A DNA stretch of 64,000 nucleotides from HLUCCA09 sp965277275. GTDB lineage: Bacteria; Pseudomonadota; Alphaproteobacteria; Rhodobacterales; Rhodobacteraceae. Location of the stretch: NCBI GenBank assembly GCA_965277275.1, contig CBDICG010000002.1, forward strand, positions 62,001 to 126,000, written 5' to 3'. Positions 51,276-61,126 of this stretch are shown here, piece by piece. A program made the position numbers and the translations under genes. Numbering within the stretch: position 1 is the first letter of the stretch; every line of letters begins with the position of its first letter. The notes beneath the pieces are model-generated. The model worked only from the letters and a program-made list of their open reading frames with translations, was not told where the DNA came from and did no database searches.

Positions 51276-52838
51276 TTAAGGCGTGAGCGCCTTTTCAATC
51301 GCCTTTTCACCAGCTTGAACCGCTGCAAGGGAACCGCTCGGAAGGGCAAGAGGCGGCGTTCTCCCGGACGCTTCGAGATCCCAGCGGGCGCTCCAGCGCC
51401 CTGCACGACGCCCCAGCAGCAGGAAGTTACGCTCTGCCAGATAGCGGCCTCGCTGGCCCGGCAGGGAGCGGATCCGGATCGGATGACCCTTCAGGGGCGT
51501 TTCGCCAAGCGCACCGAGTGCTCCGAGCGCGCGTGCAAAGATCCGGGGCGGCGGCGGATGCGAGATCCCGGAAGCGATGAGCTGATGCAAGACCGCCCCC
51601 TTTGGCGTCCGCATCTCGCCGTGGCCCGCGAGGTGGATTTCACCGGAAAGGAACGTCACCGGGCCGACCGTGTCGGCGTGGCGCGCAGCAAGACCCAGAA
51701 AGCGCCGCCACTCGGGCCGGTGGGCGCGGCTCTGCCACTGGTCGCGCAAGTCATCTTCATAGCGTTGCGCCCCCGGGATGAGCCGGTGCACGATCTCCAC
51801 AAGGCTGAGCCGTGGCCCGAGCGCAGGCACCGTCGAGACGACAAACACGGGCTCGCCCGGGGCGGCAGCGGCGAACCCCTCTTCCATTGCGGACCAGCCC
51901 GCCGGCCCAAGAACGCGCCGGCGCTGACGTTCGCTCCGCAAGTCGGGCACCACGAGGCGGAAACCGGGTTGTGCCAGGCTGCGCGACAGCGTCTCCGCGT
52001 CCGGTTCGCCGTGACCGCCAGCCTGGAAGAGCCGGAAGAAACGGCGGGCAACGCGGAACACCATCTGCCCGAGCGGGCTGTCCTGAACCGGTGCAGGGTG
52101 CGAGCCGTATCCATCGAAGATGTCGTGGTCGTCCCACATGGCGCAGGTCGGCACTTGCGCCATCAGACGTGCCGCCGCCGGGACCTGCACAGACCGCGCC
52201 CAACGGTCGAGGAAGACCGAAGTGACGGCGTCTTCTGCCTCCTGCGTTGCGGCGATGGACAGCCTTTTGCTTGGGGTAGTCTCGGCCCAGCGCTCCAGGT
52301 CTGGATGGGCATCTAGCGCGGCGTCTGCATAGATCTGGTCGCCCCCCATGATGAGCAACGAGAAGGGCGCGACCCGGTGTTCGGCGTCAAGACGCTCCCA
52401 CATCACGTCGCGTTCTTCGGGGGCGCGCTCGAAATCGCCCTGCTCCTTGCCATTGCACGAAACGAAGGCAACGGTCGTGTCTGATTGCACGTCCGCCAGA
52501 TGCACCGGGTGGGAGACGCCATCGACGCTGTACGCCCGTGGGCCGGAGGGATACGCGAGATCGAAGCGCCAGAATGTCATCCCGCCCAGCCTGTCGACCT
52601 CCACCCCGGGCACGGCCGGGCCGTCCATACGCACCACTGGGGCAGTTTCGCCCTCCGTGACCGCAAGGAGGACGCTCACGAGATGCCGCGCCGTACGGTC
52701 GTCGTACCCGCGCGCGTAGAGCAACGGGCCGAGGGCCGGGGTGTTCGTGCGCACATGTCCGCGCTCCCTGTCGTCGGCCGGAGATCCTGACTGGCGCCGC
52801 ACGGACGGCGGAGAAGGAAAGGGAGGCGTGTCGGTCAT
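51276..52838 (-). CDS. PhoD-like metallophosphatase family protein
   Basis: 520 aa. A calcineurin-like phosphatase of the alkaline phosphatase D type. Metal-binding blocks are present: VSCNGKEQ at the start, LIMGGDQIYADAALDAHP, MWDDHDIFDGYGSH and FLSGEIHLAGHGEM. No Sec or Tat signal is seen (MTDTPPFPSPPSVRRQS lacks a hydrophobic core), so it may be cytoplasmic, unlike secreted PhoD. It probably hydrolyses phosphodiesters. It lies between cheB and a divergent AbrB-type gene. Confidence 0.83.
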   Translation of the reverse strand: MTDTPPFPSPPSVRRQSGSPADDRERGHVRTNTPALGPLLYARGYDDRTARHLVSVLLAVTEGETAPVVRMDGPAVPGVEVDRLGGMTFWRFDLAYPSGPRAYSVDGVSHPVHLADVQSDTTVAFVSCNGKEQGDFERAPEERDVMWERLDAEHRVAPFSLLIMGGDQIYADAALDAHPDLERWAETTPSKRLSIAATQEAEDAVTSVFLDRWARSVQVPAAARLMAQVPTCAMWDDHDIFDGYGSHPAPVQDSPLGQMVFRVARRFFRLFQAGGHGEPDAETLSRSLAQPGFRLVVPDLRSERQRRRVLGPAGWSAMEEGFAAAAPGEPVFVVSTVPALGPRLSLVEIVHRLIPGAQRYEDDLRDQWQSRAHRPEWRRFLGLAARHADTVGPVTFLSGEIHLAGHGEMRTPKGAVLHQLIASGISHPPPPRIFARALGALGALGETPLKGHPIRIRSLPGQRGRYLAERNFLLLGRRAGRWSARWDLEASGRTPPLALPSGSLAAVQAGEKAIEKALTP

Positions 52839-52963
52839 GCGTGGGTAGGTAGGTGCCGGAGCGCGCTCGTCCCATGGCCGGGCCGAGGTTTTTCGCTAAG
52901 GGCCCATCGCTCCTTCAAGCGGAGAGGCTTGCGGCCCGGCGTGGTGCATGCGACGCCAGCACC

Positions 52964-54106
52964 ATGGAATGGCGGCCCTTTCCCCGATTGGCTCAGCTTC
53001 TCAGCCGCGTGCCGCCGCGCGCGCGCTGGCCGGGACTTGTCCTTGCGCTTGTGCTCGGAACACTTGGCGGAGCCCTGGCCAGCCTCATCGGCGTGCCCTT
53101 GCCCTGGATGCTCGGCCCCATGCTGGCATGCGCGGTGGCGTGTCTTTCGGGCGTGTCCCTCATCGGTCCGGTGGGCGCGCGACCCGTGGTTGTCCCTGTT
53201 CTGGGGGTGATGCTTGGCTCGGGCTTCACACCGGAGATTGTCGGAGAATTGCCAGGCTGGGCGGGCACATTTGCCTTGTTGCCCCCATTCACCCTGGTCG
53301 CAGGCACCGTTGGGTGGGTGATCTATCGCAAGCTCGGCGGGTATGACGCCCGAACGGCGTTCTTCTGTGCTGCGCCGGGCGGGCTCAACGAGATGATCAT
53401 CATGGGGGCCGAGGCCGGTGCAGACGAGCGCCGGATCGCGCTGACCCACGCCGTCCGCGTATTTGCCGTGATTGCGCTCGTTGCGGTGTCGTTTGCGTTG
53501 ATCGAGGGGACACGAACGACCGGCATGACGCGCACGACCGTGGGCTTCGCGGATCTGTCCTGGGGCGCCGGTGCCGCCCTGCTGGCCTGCGCCGTCTTTG
53601 GCCCCTGGCTTGCGCGACGTGCGCGGATGCCCGCTGCACCATTGCTGGGCCCGATGTTGTTGAGCGCGGCGCTTCATCTGTCGGGCCTCGTGCAAGATCC
53701 GCCTCCCGCCCTGCTCGTGATCATTGCGCAGGTTGTCATCGGCACGGTGCTGGGATGCCGCTTTGCCGGAGCCACGTTTCGCGACACCGGGCGCGAGATC
53801 GCCTTGGCGGGCGGCGCCGCAGTGGCGATGCTGATCGTTACAGGGGTGTTTGCAGGGCTGGCCATGACCTTTACGGGCGTGCCGTGGAGCCAGGCCGTGC
53901 TCGCCTACGCGCCTGGGGGTCTGGCCGAGATGAGCTTGCTGGCGCTCGCAAAAGAGCAGGATGTCGCCTATGTCGCGACGGCCCATGTCGCGCGGATCGT
54001 GCTGGTCTTGTTTGCGGTTCGCCCGGTATTTGCACTGCTTGCGCCCCAGATGTCGCCGCCAGAGCCGCAAAACCAGAGCAGCGCTGCAACACCCGACCGG
54101 GATTAG
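52964..54106 (+). CDS. AbrB family membrane protein (duplicated AbrB transporter-like)
   Basis: 380 aa, with about ten hydrophobic helices in two related halves. Each half carries the family signature: IGVPLPWMLGPMLA with FFCAAPGGLNEMIIMG, and APLLGPMLLSA with VLAYAPGGLAEMSLLAL. The family is sometimes named ammonia monooxygenase, but it is a membrane protein of unknown, possibly transport, function. I start at 52964 (MEWRPFPRL); a longer frame adds a non-conserved 37 residues. It diverges from the PhoD-like gene. Confidence 0.86.
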   Translation: MEWRPFPRLAQLLSRVPPRARWPGLVLALVLGTLGGALASLIGVPLPWMLGPMLACAVACLSGVSLIGPVGARPVVVPVLGVMLGSGFTPEIVGELPGWAGTFALLPPFTLVAGTVGWVIYRKLGGYDARTAFFCAAPGGLNEMIIMGAEAGADERRIALTHAVRVFAVIALVAVSFALIEGTRTTGMTRTTVGFADLSWGAGAALLACAVFGPWLARRARMPAAPLLGPMLLSAALHLSGLVQDPPPALLVIIAQVVIGTVLGCRFAGATFRDTGREIALAGGAAVAMLIVTGVFAGLAMTFTGVPWSQAVLAYAPGGLAEMSLLALAKEQDVAYVATAHVARIVLVLFAVRPVFALLAPQMSPPEPQNQSSAATPDRD

Positions 54107-54694
54107 GGCCGGTCCGGATCCAAATCCATTGCGCGATTGGCTTGTGTCTGGCCCGCTGGTCTTTGGGCGCCAACGCGCGCTTCCTCTGCCGGTCGGGCAG
54201 CACCGCGGGCAGAGCTCACAAAAGTATTGAGCAGGCCCAGGCATGAGACATCCCCCACGCCCAGAACCCGATGCGCGGCATCGCGTACCGGACACGCGCC
54301 CCGAGCGCGATGCCAAACCCAAATCGGAGCCCACGGAAACGGGCCGCGATCAGGACACCCGGCAACCACCGCTCTTCACGGATTGGGCAAGCCTCTAAGC
54401 CACCTTGCGCCGGGCGCTCCCAGTACGCCTGACCGGGCAATGCCCGGACCGGCGCTGTGGACACGAAGCTAGATCAGGAGGGCTCAGGCAGGGCCGACGA
54501 TCCATGTGGGCCGCCGCAAGCAGGGCGGCCGAAGTGGCAAGCGTCTTCACTGGGCGTGCCTTCGGGAGGCGCAGCTTGAAGTGCCGAATGCATTGGGGGT
54601 CGTGGGGCTCTATCCGACAGTGGCGTGTGATGGAGCCCAGCGGAGCAGCGCGCACGTGTGCACGCTGCCCGGGGTTTTCTTTTGGCGGCTGCCC
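54107..54694. other. Gene-free stretch between the AbrB-type gene and ndk
   Basis: Nearly 590 bp without a convincing gene, RNA or repeat. It is convergent: both flanking genes end here. The frames that are open overlap on opposite strands and look like noise. Confidence 0.45.
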
Positions 54695-55117
54695 TCAGCC
54701 GGGGATTTCGATCCCGGCGAAGAAATACGAGATTTCTTCCGCAGCCGTTTCGGGCGCATCGGAGCCGTGGACGGAGTTTTCACCGACCGAAGCCGCAAAG
54801 TCCGCGCGGACGGTACCGGGCGCGGCGTCGGCGGGATTGGTAGCGCCCATGACTTCACGGTTCTTGGCAATGGCGCCTTCGCCTTCCAGAACCTGAACGA
54901 CGACAGGGGCCGACGCCATGAATTCGCAAAGCTCGTCGTAGAAAGGACGCTCGGCGTGGACCGCGTAGAACGCGCCGGCCTGAGCCTTGGTCAGGTGGAT
55001 GCGCTTTTGCGCGACGATACGCAGCCCGGCCTCTTCGAACTTGGCGTTGATCTTGCCGGTGAGGTTGCGGGTGGTGGCATCGGGCTTGATGATGCTTAGG
55101 GTGCGTTCTTTGGCCAT
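54695..55117 (-). CDS. ndk: Nucleoside diphosphate kinase
   Basis: 140 aa, the standard length. Transfers phosphate from ATP to NDPs through a phospho-histidine. ERTLSIIKPDATTRNLTGKI, the Tyr and Arg residues around FYDELCEFMASAPVVVQVLEG, NREVMGATNPADA and the active-site His in SVHGSDAPETAAEEI are intact. It is a single gene, divergent from an ABC-F gene with a repeat between them. Confidence 0.97.
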   Translation of the reverse strand: MAKERTLSIIKPDATTRNLTGKINAKFEEAGLRIVAQKRIHLTKAQAGAFYAVHAERPFYDELCEFMASAPVVVQVLEGEGAIAKNREVMGATNPADAAPGTVRADFAASVGENSVHGSDAPETAAEEISYFFAGIEIPG

Positions 55118-55468
55118 GGATCTCTCTTCTCGCTCGGGCGTGGTGCGCCGGGAATTTGCGGCGCTCGCCTATCATGCGTCTTGGGGAGGGGAAAGCCGGT
55201 TCTGCTCGCAATCGCTGCTACGGGAGTGACGGGCGCCCCGGTCGATCCGCAAGGTCGAACAGAGCATATCCTTGGCGGGCGTTTGGCACGTGGTTTCTCG
55301 GGGCTCTGCCCCGGTCGCCTGCGGCGCCCTCCCCGGGATATTTCTGCGCACAATGAAGGCATGGGGCGGCGTGCGCGTGCTCGGGCGTGCGCGACGTGCC
55401 TGGCGGGCGCGGGACGACGCATGGAGGACGCGTTGACAAGGCGTGCGCTGCCGTGTCTGTGGCGAGCC
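55118..55468. other. Divergent region between ndk and the first ABC-F gene
   Basis: About 350 bp containing intergenic repeat copy 3 at 55300-55357. No gene is supported; a frame continuous with the ABC-F gene runs through it but is not conserved-looking. Confidence 0.5.
55300..55357. repeat. Short intergenic repeat, copy 3
   Basis: GGGGCTCTGCCCC, a 13-base insert not seen in copy 1, then CTCCCCGGGATATTT and GCACAATGAAGG. It shares both modules with copy 1 (12777) and the GATATTT...GCACAATGAA core with copy 2 (43019). Confidence 0.75.
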
Positions 55469-57325
55469 ATGCTGCGGATCGAAAACATTTCCTATGCCGT
55501 CGAAGGGCGCCCGCTTTTTCAGGGTGCTTCGGCGGTGATTCCGGGGGGTCACAAGGTTGGCCTTGTCGGGCGCAACGGGGCGGGCAAGACGACGCTGTTT
55601 CGGTTGATCCGGGGGGAGCTGACCCTCGAGGGCGGGGCGATTGAGCTTCCCCGGAAAGCCCGTGTCGGCGGCGTGGACCAGGAGGTTCCGGGGAGTTCCA
55701 CGTCCTTGCTCGACACGGTACTCGCATCGGACCTGGAGCGTGCATCGCTTCTTTCGGAGTCCGAGGAAGCGCAGGATCCGGCGCGCATCGCAGAGATCCA
55801 GACCCGCCTGGCGGATATCGACGCGTGGTCTGCCGAGGCGCGGGCCTCCTCGATCTTGCGAGGGCTCGGTTTCACGGCGGCGGAACAGGCGATGCCGTGT
55901 TCCGCATTCTCGGGTGGCTGGCGGATGCGGGTCGCGCTTGCCGGCGTGCTGTTCTCAGCCCCCGATCTCCTGCTGCTTGATGAGCCGACGAACTACCTCG
56001 ATCTGGAGGGAGCGCTGTGGCTCGAGGCGTATCTGGCACGCTATCCGCATACGGTTCTCGTCATTTCCCATGATCGCGGGCTGCTGAACCGGGCGGTCGG
56101 CCATATCCTGCATCTCGAAGACCGCGCCCTGACGCTCTACCAAGGGGCCTATGACACATTTGCCGCAACGCGGGCGGCGCGGCTGGCGGTGGCCGCTGCT
56201 GAGGCCAAGAAGCAGGATGCGCGCCGGGCCCACCTGCAGAGCTTCGTCGACCGGTTTCGCTACAAGGCATCGAAGGCTCGGCAGGCGCAATCCCGCCTCA
56301 AGATGATCGAAAAGATGCAACCGATCGCCACGCCGCAGGAAGCGGCTCTGCGCGCATTCACCTTTCCCGAACCCGAAGAACTTGCGCCCCCCATCATCGC
56401 CAGCCAGAGCGCGTCGGTCGGGTACGGCGAGCGGGCGGTGCTGAGCAAACTTGACCTGCGGATCGATCAGGACGACAGGATCGCGCTTCTGGGTCGCAAC
56501 GGGGAAGGCAAGTCGACGCTTGCAAAGCTGCTCTCGGAGCGGCTTGACCCGATGGGGGGGCGACTGACCCGCGCTGGCAAGCTGCGGGTTGGGTATTTTG
56601 CACAGCACCAGGTCGACGAGCTCTCGGTTGACGAGACGCCCCTCGCGCACCTGCGCCGCGCCCGGCCGGATGAGGCGCCCGCCCGGCATCGCGCCCGGCT
56701 CGCGGGCTTCGGGCTCGGCGCGGCGCAAGCGGAAACGGAGGTCGGACGCCTTTCGGGCGGCCAGAAAGCCCGGCTGTCGCTTCTGCTCTCCACGCTCGAC
56801 GCGCCGCACTTGCTGATCCTCGACGAGCCGACCAACCACCTCGACATAGAAAGCCGCGAGGCGCTGGTGGAAGCGCTCAACGCATATACCGGGGCGGTTG
56901 TCCTCGTCAGCCACGACATGCACCTTCTGTCGCTCGTCGCCGACCGTCTGTGGCTAGTGAAGGACGGGCGTGTTGTGCCCTACGAGGACGATCTGGAGAG
57001 CTATCGCAAGACCCTGCTTTCATCGGACGAGGGCGGGGCCAAGAAACCAGCGCGGTCCAAGCCTCCGAGACGGGTGACAGAAGGCGAGCTCAAGGATCTC
57101 AAGGCCGAGGTACGCAAATGCGAAACCCGCCTGCAGAAGCTCGAAGAAATGCGCGACGAACTGGCCCGGCGCCTCGGGGACCCGAAGGTCTACGAAGACG
57201 AGATGGCGCCCAAACGAGAGGCCTGGCAAGCCAAGTACGCGGAAGTCATGGAGGCGCTGGACAAGGCCGAGGCGCTATGGGTGAAGGCGGCCGAAAAGCT
57301 CGAGGCAGCAGAACAGGCCGCTTGA
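55469..57325 (+). CDS. ABC-F family ATPase (YheS-like)
   Basis: 618 aa. A soluble protein with two ATPase domains that acts on ribosomes rather than in transport. Domain 1 has GRNGAGKTT, FSGGWRMRVALAGVL and LLLLDEPTNYLDLEG; domain 2 has GRNGEGKSTL, LSGGQKARLSLLLS and LILDEPTNHLDIES. The linker between them (HLQSFVDRFRYKASKARQAQSRLKM) is the P-site tRNA-interaction motif. The C-terminal ~75 residues are a charged coiled coil. I start at 55469 (MLRIENISYAVEG). A second, different ABC-F gene lies at 59208-61052. Confidence 0.93.
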   Translation: MLRIENISYAVEGRPLFQGASAVIPGGHKVGLVGRNGAGKTTLFRLIRGELTLEGGAIELPRKARVGGVDQEVPGSSTSLLDTVLASDLERASLLSESEEAQDPARIAEIQTRLADIDAWSAEARASSILRGLGFTAAEQAMPCSAFSGGWRMRVALAGVLFSAPDLLLLDEPTNYLDLEGALWLEAYLARYPHTVLVISHDRGLLNRAVGHILHLEDRALTLYQGAYDTFAATRAARLAVAAAEAKKQDARRAHLQSFVDRFRYKASKARQAQSRLKMIEKMQPIATPQEAALRAFTFPEPEELAPPIIASQSASVGYGERAVLSKLDLRIDQDDRIALLGRNGEGKSTLAKLLSERLDPMGGRLTRAGKLRVGYFAQHQVDELSVDETPLAHLRRARPDEAPARHRARLAGFGLGAAQAETEVGRLSGGQKARLSLLLSTLDAPHLLILDEPTNHLDIESREALVEALNAYTGAVVLVSHDMHLLSLVADRLWLVKDGRVVPYEDDLESYRKTLLSSDEGGAKKPARSKPPRRVTEGELKDLKAEVRKCETRLQKLEEMRDELARRLGDPKVYEDEMAPKREAWQAKYAEVMEALDKAEALWVKAAEKLEAAEQAA

Positions 57326-57361
57326 GGCGCCTCAACGCCCCGTGGGGCGGAGTCGCGGGAT

Positions 57362-57412
57362 GCCGGGGTGGGCGGGCCGCAGTGCGCAGCACGAGGTCCG
57401 CGCGGGCCCGGC
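57362..57412. repeat. Intergenic inverted repeat, family 2, copy A
   Basis: GCCGGG...CCCGGC arms enclose GTGGGCGGGCCGCAGTGCGC-AGCACGAGGTC. The interior closely matches copy B at 61127-61176 (GTGCGCAGCRCGAGGTCYGC). It lies 36 bases after the first ABC-F gene. Confidence 0.7.
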
Positions 57413-57467
57413 AATCGCTTCGAACTCTTGCTTGAAAGACGGCACAACTCCGGCTAGCGCGCCATGC

Positions 57468-58130
57468 ATGGATCTTTCGTTCCTGCTTCCAGCCTTCGTG
57501 ACGCTCTTCGTCGTGATCGATCCGATCGGCATGGCGCCGCTCTTTGTTGCGCTGACGCAAGGAGCAAGCGCCCGGATGCGTCGCGCCATTGCGATTCGGG
57601 CGTGTCTGATCGCGTTCGGCCTCCTCACGCTTTTCGGCCTCGCCGGCGAGGCCGTGCTGGCCTTTGTCGGGATATCGATGCCGGCCTTCCAGATCGCGGG
57701 CGGCGTCCTGCTTTTTCTCACCGCGCTCGACATGCTCTTCGAGCGTCGGACCCAGCGCCGCCAGAAGAACGCCGACGGAAACGACCCGCACCCCGATCCT
57801 TCCGTCTTTCCGCTGGCCATTCCCCTTATCGCCGGGCCCGGGGCCATCGCATCGATGATTCTGATGGCCGGGCAGGCTCCGGCTGCGGATAGCTTCAGGG
57901 ACACCGCGATCTACATGGCGGTCCTCCACGGCGTCATGGCGGCGGTCCTCGCGCTTGTGCTGCTCTTTTTCCTCGCCGCCGGCTTGATCGAGCGTGCCCT
58001 GGGGCAGACGGGTATTCTCGTTGTCACCCGGCTCCTCGGCATGCTGCTCGCCGCGCTCTCGGTGCAGTTCATCCTCGACGGGCTGAGCGGCGTGGGGATC
58101 ATCGGAACGGTGCCCGCCTTGGGGCAATAG
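57468..58130 (+). CDS. MarC family integral membrane protein
   Basis: 220 aa with six hydrophobic segments. FVTLFVVIDPIGMAPLFVALTQG and PLAIPLIAGPGAIASMILM are the two half-repeats with the conserved Pro-x-Gly motifs of the MarC/NAAT family. The physiological substrate is unknown; MarC does not confer multidrug resistance despite its name. I start at the ATG at 57468 (MDLSFLLPAFV). It is followed after ~110 bases by a retropepsin-like gene. Confidence 0.9.
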   Translation: MDLSFLLPAFVTLFVVIDPIGMAPLFVALTQGASARMRRAIAIRACLIAFGLLTLFGLAGEAVLAFVGISMPAFQIAGGVLLFLTALDMLFERRTQRRQKNADGNDPHPDPSVFPLAIPLIAGPGAIASMILMAGQAPAADSFRDTAIYMAVLHGVMAAVLALVLLFFLAAGLIERALGQTGILVVTRLLGMLLAALSVQFILDGLSGVGIIGTVPALGQ

Positions 58131-58239
58131 GCGGGCGAGGGCCGGATCGCGGTGCACCGCACTGGCAAAAGGTCGCAGTGCGCCCTATTTCAGGGGCAGT
58201 GCTACGCAGTACTCCGGAACAGCCAGACAAAGCCCGACA

Positions 58240-58821
58240 ATGACCGCCGAACAAACCGCATCGCTCATCTATCTTTCGCTGCTGGGCAGTGTGATCGCGG
58301 GATATTTTTTCCTCTCGCACCGGCGCGCACTGGGTCAATCCTTGCGTCACATGGGCCTCTGGGCGCTCATCTTCATTGGGGTGATCACGGCCTACGGGCT
58401 CTGGTCGGATCTTCAGGGCTCCGTCATGCCCCGCCAGTCGGTCTTCGTGGGGGAGGGTCGCGTCGAGATCCCGAGATCGCCCAACGGGCACTACCACATG
58501 ACGCTGGAGATCAACGGCACACCGATCCGGTTCGTGGTGGACACGGGCGCGAGCGACATCGTGCTGTCGGCCGAGGATGCCGCGCGCGTTGGGGTCGACA
58601 CCGATGGCCTCGCCTTCCTCGGTTCCGCCCGCACCGCGAATGGCACTGTCAGCACCGCACGGATCCTTCTCGACGAGGTGAAGGTGGGTGAAATTGCTGA
58701 CACCGGCGTACCTGCCCTCGTCAATGGCGGCGAGATGGACGGCTCGCTTCTGGGCATGGCCTATCTCGACCGCTTCCACGAGGTGCGGATCGGTGACGGC
58801 CGGATGACCCTCGTCCGCTAG
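58240..58821 (+). CDS. Membrane-anchored retropepsin-like aspartic protease (clan AA, TIGR02281 type)
   Basis: 193 aa. Two N-terminal hydrophobic helices (residues ~8-26 and ~38-55) anchor it, with the protease domain from residue ~70 presumably periplasmic. The active-site motif is FVVDTGASDIVLS; LGSARTANGTVSTARILLDEVKVG and DGSLLGMAYLDRFHEV (second conserved block) complete the fold. Proteins of this type work as homodimers. The target is unknown. The RimB-like domain at 12887 is a second, distant retropepsin-like fold in the window. Confidence 0.9.
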   Translation: MTAEQTASLIYLSLLGSVIAGYFFLSHRRALGQSLRHMGLWALIFIGVITAYGLWSDLQGSVMPRQSVFVGEGRVEIPRSPNGHYHMTLEINGTPIRFVVDTGASDIVLSAEDAARVGVDTDGLAFLGSARTANGTVSTARILLDEVKVGEIADTGVPALVNGGEMDGSLLGMAYLDRFHEVRIGDGRMTLVR

Positions 58822-59207
58822 CCCCGACCCGCGCACCCCTCGACGCCCCCTCGACACGCCCACAGGCCGGCATCGGCTGATCCACGCTTGCTTTCAGGCA
58901 CCTGAGAGCCGTGGTCTCTGACGGAGATCCTCTCAAATGGCGCGCGGTCTAAGGTGCCACCAGAGCGAGGGGCCAAACATGCAGGGGAACCATAGTCTCC
59001 CCCTCGCCCTGTCACTGGCACCCACAGTTCGATGGCTTCGTCATGACGCACAAAGGAACGCGAATGGAGCGGTAGAGGGTCTGCCCCCTGCGGGCGGCCA
59101 CGCGCACTCCGAACGTGGTCTCTGGTCGACCACACAGGCCATTGCGATGGCTTCACATTGAGATCGCTGCAATGGCGCCCCGCGCCCGCCCTACGCCCGT
59201 TTGGCCA
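58822..59207. other. Gene-free convergent region before uup
   Basis: About 385 bp between the convergent retropepsin-like and Uup genes. I see no gene, RNA or clear intrinsic terminator. Confidence 0.45.
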
Positions 59208-61052
59208 CTATCCTTCCGAGCGCTCCTCAAGCTCGAGCCACTCCTCCTCTGCCGCGCTCAGCAACGCCTGACGTTCCGCGAGCGCCTCGGTCGCCTTGGC
59301 GAATTTGACGGGCGATTGCGCATAGAGATCGGCGTCCGAGAGCAGTTCCTCCAGCTTGGCGATCTCAGCCTCCCACCGTTCGATCAGCCCGGGCAGTTCC
59401 TTCAGCCGGTGCTTTTCGGTGAAGCTGAGCGTCGTCGAGCGCTCCGACCCCGCCTGAGGCGTCGCCACGGGTGCGTTTGCAGGCTTCCGCCGCGCGTCCT
59501 TCTCGGGCGGTTCGAACGCGGATCCGAAGGGCGCTTCCCCGGCTGCCTTGCGCTGCGCCTGCATGTCCGACCACCCGCCCGCGTAGACGATCACACGTCC
59601 GTCCCCCGCCAGGGCCAGCGTGGTCGTCGCGGTCCGGTCAAGGAAATCCCGGTCGTGGCTCACCACAACCACCGTTCCGTCAAACTCGGAGACCAGTTCC
59701 TGAAGCAGATCCAGCGTTTCGATGTCGAGGTCGTTGGTCGGCTCATCGAGCACCAGCACGTTGGCCGGCTGTGCCATCAGGCGAGCGAGGAGCAGCCGCG
59801 CCCGTTCGCCCCCGGAGAGCGCACGAACCGGTGCGCGGGCCTGCTCGTCGGTGAAGAGAAAATCCTTCAGGTAACTGACCACGTGCCTGGGGGTGCCCCG
59901 CACCATGACCTGGTCGGCCTTGCCCGAGATCCGCATCGCCGTGTCGCCCGTAAGGCTTTCCCAAAGCGTTACATCCGGATCGAGCTGCGCGCGGGCCTGA
60001 TCGAAGACCGCGACATCGAGGTTCGCCCCGTGCCGGACCTCGCCACTGTCGGGCGCGATCTCCCCCATCAGCATCTTCAGCACCGTCGTCTTGCCCGACC
60101 CGTTCGGCCCGACAAGCGCCAGCCGTTCACCACGCAACACACGCAGCGAGAAATCACGCAGGATCGTCCGGTCACCGAAGCTCTTGGAGAGCCCGCGCGC
60201 CTCCAGGACCAGCTTGCCACTGGCTTTCGCAGCACCGAACGCCATCGCCGCCGTGCCTGCCCGCGCAATCCGATCCGCCCGTTCATCGCGCATCTCGCCC
60301 AATTTGCGCAGGCGACCCTGGTTGCGCTTGCGGCGCGCACTGATCCCTTCGACAGCCCAGCGCGCTTCGGCCTTGATCTTGCGGTCGAGCTTGTGGGCGG
60401 CAAGGTCCTCTTGCTCCCAAACGGTATCGCGCCACGCTTCGAACGCGTCAAACCCTGCGTCCTGACGGCGCACAGCGCCACGGTCGAGCCACAGCGTGGC
60501 GCGGCTCAGACGGCTCATGAACGCGCGATCGTGGCTGATCAGCACGAAGGCCCGCGACGTCGCTGCCAGCCGGTCCTCGAGCCACTTGATCGCGACGATG
60601 TCGAGGTGGTTTGTCGGCTCATCGAGGAGCATCAGGTCAGGATCATCGGCCAGTAGACGCGCAAGCGCCGCGCGCCGCCGCTCTCCGCCCGAAGCCGCGC
60701 CGGGCTCCGCGTCGAGGCGCAGCCCCAGCCCTTCGGCAGCGGCCTCCACGCGCCACGCCTGTGCGGGATCGAGCGATGCGCCCGCAAAGTCTCCGAGAGT
60801 AGCATAGCCCGTAAAGTCGGGGTCCTGCTCCATATAGCCAACCGACATGCCTGCGGGCACGACACGCGCGCCGGCATCGGGCTCGACAAGCCCGGCCATG
60901 ACGCGCATCAAAGTGGATTTGCCCGACCCGTTGCGCCCGACCAGCGCAACCCGATCCGCCCCGTGCACCACGAGGTCGAGATCGTCGAAGAGCCGCTCCG
61001 CCCCCAGACCGAGGGATAGATTGGAGAGCTGCAAGAGAGGTGCCCGAGACAT
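59208..61052 (-). CDS. uup: ABC-F family ATPase Uup
   Basis: 614 aa. A dual-ATPase ABC-F protein linked in E. coli to ribosome function and transposon-excision frequency. Domain 1 has GRNGSGKSTL, ASGGERRRAALARLL and LMLLDEPTNHLDI; domain 2 has GPNGSGKTTVLKML, LSGGERARLLLARLM and LVLDEPTNDLDIET. The linker (EGISARRKRNQGRLRKL) and the coiled-coil C-terminal domain (LPGLIERWEAEIAKLEELL) are those of Uup. It is distinct in sequence from the ABC-F at 55469. It lies on the minus strand with olsB upstream. Confidence 0.93.
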   Translation of the reverse strand: MSRAPLLQLSNLSLGLGAERLFDDLDLVVHGADRVALVGRNGSGKSTLMRVMAGLVEPDAGARVVPAGMSVGYMEQDPDFTGYATLGDFAGASLDPAQAWRVEAAAEGLGLRLDAEPGAASGGERRRAALARLLADDPDLMLLDEPTNHLDIVAIKWLEDRLAATSRAFVLISHDRAFMSRLSRATLWLDRGAVRRQDAGFDAFEAWRDTVWEQEDLAAHKLDRKIKAEARWAVEGISARRKRNQGRLRKLGEMRDERADRIARAGTAAMAFGAAKASGKLVLEARGLSKSFGDRTILRDFSLRVLRGERLALVGPNGSGKTTVLKMLMGEIAPDSGEVRHGANLDVAVFDQARAQLDPDVTLWESLTGDTAMRISGKADQVMVRGTPRHVVSYLKDFLFTDEQARAPVRALSGGERARLLLARLMAQPANVLVLDEPTNDLDIETLDLLQELVSEFDGTVVVVSHDRDFLDRTATTTLALAGDGRVIVYAGGWSDMQAQRKAAGEAPFGSAFEPPEKDARRKPANAPVATPQAGSERSTTLSFTEKHRLKELPGLIERWEAEIAKLEELLSDADLYAQSPVKFAKATEALAERQALLSAAEEEWLELEERSEG

Positions 61053-61126
61053 AGCCGCCAGCTAGCGCCCACATCGCCCGACTGCAAGAACCCGTTCCGC
61101 ACGCACGTGCCGCCTGCAAAAGGGTT

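Noticed and set aside
52964..54106. Ammonia monooxygenase label for the AbrB-type protein
   Set aside because: The AbrB-type duplication is unrelated to AmoA; the name is a propagated error.
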